Assembly: GCF_038024035.1 (NCBI RefSeq)
Contig: NZ_CP150664.1
Coordinates: 496,001 to 560,000, forward strand
Length of the DNA: 64,000 nucleotides
Source: Polaribacter pacificus
Lineage (GTDB): Bacteria > Bacteroidota > Bacteroidia > Flavobacteriales > Flavobacteriaceae
Reading direction: 5' to 3'
Positions 61,558 to 64,000 of this stretch are shown here, piece by piece. Position numbers and translations under genes: made by a program. Every line of letters starts with the position of its first letter. Positions within the stretch are counted from its first letter, which is position 1. A model generated the notes under the pieces. It saw only the letters and a list, made by a program, of their open reading frames with translations, ran no database searches and was not told where the DNA came from.

Positions 61558-62757
61558 TCAGCGATTCGGATTTAAGTTTTCGGTGTTTAATAAAGGAGTT
61601 GGGGCCTGCGGTTCTTTGCTGATGTTTAGCAATATGGTGTCCAACGGACTTTTAATCTCCAGTAAATCTTTTTTGGCTACATGCGTATAGATCATGGTCG
61701 TTTCTGGCTTAGCATGGCCTAAAAGCTCTTGAATATGACGCAAACCAATACCGTTCTCTAGCAAATGAGTTGCATAACTATGACGCAAGGTATGTGGAGT
61801 TACTTTTTTAGGAATTCCTGCTCGTTGGGTAGCCTTGTGTAAAAACTTTCGAATACTGCTATCAGAAAAACGGACGCCAGGAGCCCCTTCAACAAAATAG
61901 CGTTCTGGTCGGTAGGTCAGTAAATAATTTTGCAACAAAGGCACAAAACTATCAGCTAAAATCACATAACGATCCTTTCTGCCTTTTCCGCTTTTTACAA
62001 ACAATTGACGCCTGCTAATATCTATATGTCGTAGCTCCATGGCCAATAATTCACCAATGCGCAAGCCAGCAGAATAGAGCAAAGCCAATACGGTTCTATG
62101 TTTCAAGTTTTTAGTAACCTGAAGTAACCTAATCACTTCATTTTGAGATAAAACCGTTGGTAAAATTCTTGATTTTTTTGGACGCTCTAACTGTACTGAT
62201 TCGATATTGCACTGAGGATAAAAAGCAATAAACAATTTTAGTGCGCTTACAAACTGACGCTGTGAGCTAATGCTGTATTGTCTTGGCACAAACACATCTT
62301 CAAAAAACAATTCTACATCTCTATTGCTAAGCGTTTCGATTGCTTTGGGTTGAACATAATTTACAAAATCAGCAATAAAAGTAACATAGGTTGCAACTGT
62401 GCTATCACTATAGCGTTTGCCAGACAAATACTTTGCGTAATCATCCACTAGCCTAAGGTCTTCTCTTGTTAAATTTCGCTCGGTTTTTACACCACGCCTG
62501 TACAAATTTTGTGTCAAAGAATCATGTAAAATCAGCACTGTCGTAGCTGCCAAAAGTTCTTGAACTTTAAGTAAGGTAGCCTCACTAAAAGGACTAACCC
62601 AGCCTCTGTTGGTCCTACTGTAAGTAAACGTATGCAGGCTCTTAATTTGTTTGATAATGGTTTCGTTATACGCAAACAGCAATAACAAAACCACTTGTTT
62701 TCTGTGCAATACCTTTTTAACCAAAACGGTATTGTCCTGATGAGTTTTTGTTTTCAT
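61558..62757 (-). CDS. Tyrosine recombinase (XerC/D-like, cassette integrase candidate)
   Basis: About 399 residues from the ATG at 62755-62757. An N-terminal extension of ~90 residues precedes a SAM-like core-binding domain (YAKYLSGKRYSDSTVATYVT). Catalytic set complete: R233 (SAGLRIGELLAMEL), K258 (SGKGRKDRYVIL), H322 and R325 (TPHTLRHSYATHLL), H348 (QELLGHAKPETT), Y357 (TMIYTHV), and the IKSPLD end also seen near the IntI C-terminus. Between K258 and H322 there are only about 63 residues, so the extra region that IntI integrases use to grip folded attC is absent. It is transcribed toward the array, in the same direction as the cassettes. Its partner role is inferred from adjacency. Confidence 0.88.
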   Translation of the reverse strand: MKTKTHQDNTVLVKKVLHRKQVVLLLLFAYNETIIKQIKSLHTFTYSRTNRGWVSPFSEATLLKVQELLAATTVLILHDSLTQNLYRRGVKTERNLTREDLRLVDDYAKYLSGKRYSDSTVATYVTFIADFVNYVQPKAIETLSNRDVELFFEDVFVPRQYSISSQRQFVSALKLFIAFYPQCNIESVQLERPKKSRILPTVLSQNEVIRLLQVTKNLKHRTVLALLYSAGLRIGELLAMELRHIDISRRQLFVKSGKGRKDRYVILADSFVPLLQNYLLTYRPERYFVEGAPGVRFSDSSIRKFLHKATQRAGIPKKVTPHTLRHSYATHLLENGIGLRHIQELLGHAKPETTMIYTHVAKKDLLEIKSPLDTILLNISKEPQAPTPLLNTENLNPNR

Positions 62758-62802
62758 AGCAATCCAAAGATAAGAAAACAAAAAACAGAAGACAACTAAA
62801 AA

Positions 62803-63387
62803 TTAACGATATGCATCATGTAAACCTTTGCCTTCTAGTATCATAGGGATTATTTTCGCCAATCGTAGCTCTTTTGTTGATATTCTTTTTGCTTCAGAAA
62901 TATAGTCGGCAAACTCACGTTGTTTTGACAAACTAAAACCAGAAAATTGATTGCCTAGATCCTTATCTTTCTTCAAAGCTGCTGCCAATAATTCAGGAAT
63001 TATCACTGGTTTTAAATTCTTTTTTGGAAGGATAACCTTGCCGTTTACTTGATTGTCAATCGCTTCTTTTACATAGGATACAATCATTTCGACATCTAGG
63101 GTTTCTTTGGATGAAAATCGCCACTGACGCATTGCGGAGGTTTTTCCTTCTTGCGCATTGATAAGCTTTTTCTGAGCATCTACCAAAGTAGCACCCTGAA
63201 AAAACCAAAGACCCACATAGCTTTTAAAAGCAGCAAGGCCCACGATGTTCTTGCCTTTATTTGTATACACTGGACTCCCCCATTTAATAGTTTCCTCTAG
63301 CTCTAGGTTGGTCAACAAATTACGTAACAAGATTAAAAGTTCTCGCCACTCTTTTTTCTTTTCTATATAAAGATCTACCTCTTTCAT
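62803..63387 (-). CDS. DUF1801/YdeI-family protein
   Basis: A 194-residue protein: EETIKWGSPVYTNKGKNIVGL (DUF1801) and a C-terminal YdeI-type tail (LLAAALKKDKDLGNQFSGFS, FADYISEAKRISTKELRLAK). Common housekeeping-type gene of unknown role in Bacteroidota. It marks the chromosomal flank of the array. 2 bp from the TrmH-like gene stop, suggesting an operon. Confidence 0.85.
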   Translation of the reverse strand: MKEVDLYIEKKKEWRELLILLRNLLTNLELEETIKWGSPVYTNKGKNIVGLAAFKSYVGLWFFQGATLVDAQKKLINAQEGKTSAMRQWRFSSKETLDVEMIVSYVKEAIDNQVNGKVILPKKNLKPVIIPELLAAALKKDKDLGNQFSGFSLSKQREFADYISEAKRISTKELRLAKIIPMILEGKGLHDAYR

Positions 63388-63388
63388 T

Positions 63389-64000
63389 TTATGATTTCAC
63401 AGACTCGTTATAATGTTCTTTTATCTTTTTGATGCTTTTGATTGATTTCTGAATCCAATCAGCATATAACAAACTTCGCTCCTGCTCTGACAATGCCCAA
63501 GGGATTTCTGAAGCTCTTAATTTTGAGGTAAGATCTTGCAAGATAATAGCTGCAGCAACCGAGATATTTAAACTTTCTGTAAAACCAACCATCGGGATTT
63601 TTAAATAGCCATCAGCCTGGCTCATGGTGTACTCAGATACCCCATCCTTTTCTACCCCAAAGACAAAAGCAGATTTTTTACTAATATCAAACTCAGAGAG
63701 TACACAAGAATCATTGTGGGGTGTGGTGGCAATAATCTGATAACCAGAAGCACGCAGATCATCCAAACAATCTTGGGTATTATGAGCGCTGCTGTTGTAT
63801 TTGTTAATGTCAAGCCACTTTTGAGAACCTTTAGCTACGTGCTTTGAGACCCTGCTCGAGTATTTGTTCTGAATAATATGCACATCTTGGATGCCAAAAA
63901 TATCACAACTTCTAATAACTGCACTTGAATTATGAGGTTGATAAATATCCTCTAGAACTACCGTAAAGTGTCGGGTTCTTGCATCCAAAACACGGTTAAA
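63389..64000 (-). CDS. TrmH-family RNA 2'-O-methyltransferase (5' end outside window)
   Basis: The frame is open to the window edge (FNRVLDARTRHFTVVLED), which matches the usual TrmH start region, so the true start lies beyond 64000. VVLEDIYQPHNSSAVIRSCD is the SpoU motif 1 with N and R, and FVFGVEKDGVSEYTM and IPMVGFTESLNISVAAAIIL are motifs 2 and 3 of the SPOUT knot. Likely methylates a tRNA (G18-type) or rRNA. Core gene flanking the array. Confidence 0.88.
   Translation of the reverse strand, partial: FNRVLDARTRHFTVVLEDIYQPHNSSAVIRSCDIFGIQDVHIIQNKYSSRVSKHVAKGSQKWLDINKYNSSAHNTQDCLDDLRASGYQIIATTPHNDSCVLSEFDISKKSAFVFGVEKDGVSEYTMSQADGYLKIPMVGFTESLNISVAAAIILQDLTSKLRASEIPWALSEQERSLLYADWIQKSIKSIKKIKEHYNESVKS

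Noticed and set aside
61558..62757. Phage or ICE integrase rather than cassette recombinase
   Set aside because: No phage or conjugation genes and no tRNA at the junction; the enzyme lies 170 bp from the end of the array and the first cassette boundary. Not fully excluded.

Overview
The window is AT-rich DNA with flavobacterial-type proteins (TrmH-family methylase, DUF1801/YdeI protein, many short SPII lipoproteins, DUF983, TPM, YwqG, DinB/DUF1572, FRG). It most likely comes from a member of the Flavobacteriaceae. About 61 kb of the 64 kb is one giant array of gene cassettes. Almost all cassette genes lie on the minus strand, so 'cassette sense' below means minus strand, 5' end at the higher coordinate.

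Every cassette is bounded by a long imperfect inverted repeat, usually 123-127 bp. On the plus strand it starts AACGTGTTTGTRTAWGR..GTTGCG and ends GCAATKAATTWTACASNGTGTT. I count 61 complete sites. They behave like integron attC sites: (i) the two arms pair imperfectly, with unpaired spacers and extra bases; (ii) the 7-10 bases after GTT at one end of a cassette are complementary to the bases before AAC at the other end of the same cassette (for example GTTGCCCACA at 7444 and TGTGGGCAAC at 8176); (iii) near-identical duplicated cassettes share the body plus the low-coordinate site only, and identity stops at AAC/GTT. The unit is therefore gene plus downstream site, as in integrons. At the right end, 170 bp from the last boundary, is a tyrosine recombinase gene. 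It has the full R-K-H-R-H-Y set but lacks the insertion that defines IntI integrases, and it points the same way as the cassettes. Core-type genes (DUF1801/YdeI, TrmH) follow. The array runs off the left edge of the window.

Layout: 1-1471, start of an Avs-like nuclease/STAND ATPase. 1590-3877, ParE/ParD toxin-antitoxin and small membrane cassettes. 3878-7322, an ABC-three-component defence operon. 7447-10570, cyclase, PLP decarboxylase and a membrane protein. 10670-12106, a nuclease-like protein. 12196-19448, a LlaJI-like restriction-modification operon (two C5-methyltransferases, McrB-like and McrC-like subunits). 19452-20298, a scar with a tRNA 3' fragment and a decayed cassette. 20300-30070, single-gene cassettes, mostly secreted, lipoprotein, membrane or unknown. 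30190-33100, 38650-40070 and elsewhere, runs of ORF-less cassettes in three families, which I call N (12 copies), M (5) and P (3). 40800-60040, mixed cassettes including two FRG proteins, a CDF transporter, an AraC/protease operon and DUF4145. 60168-61388, P cassettes next to the attI-like junction.

The three large defence-type cassettes carry a second family of imperfect palindromes (called H elements here) flanking the operon inside the cassette. The ABC-3C and LlaJI-like operons are both headed by paralogous small XRE regulators, with the same CTCAT-N3-ATGAG operator about 50 bp upstream. The P cassettes fold into a four-stem cloverleaf supported by compensatory changes. Taken together, the window looks like an integron-equivalent system built on a non-IntI recombinase, used to store and shuffle defence, toxin-antitoxin, secreted and structured non-coding cassettes. 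Function is inferred from sequence only.
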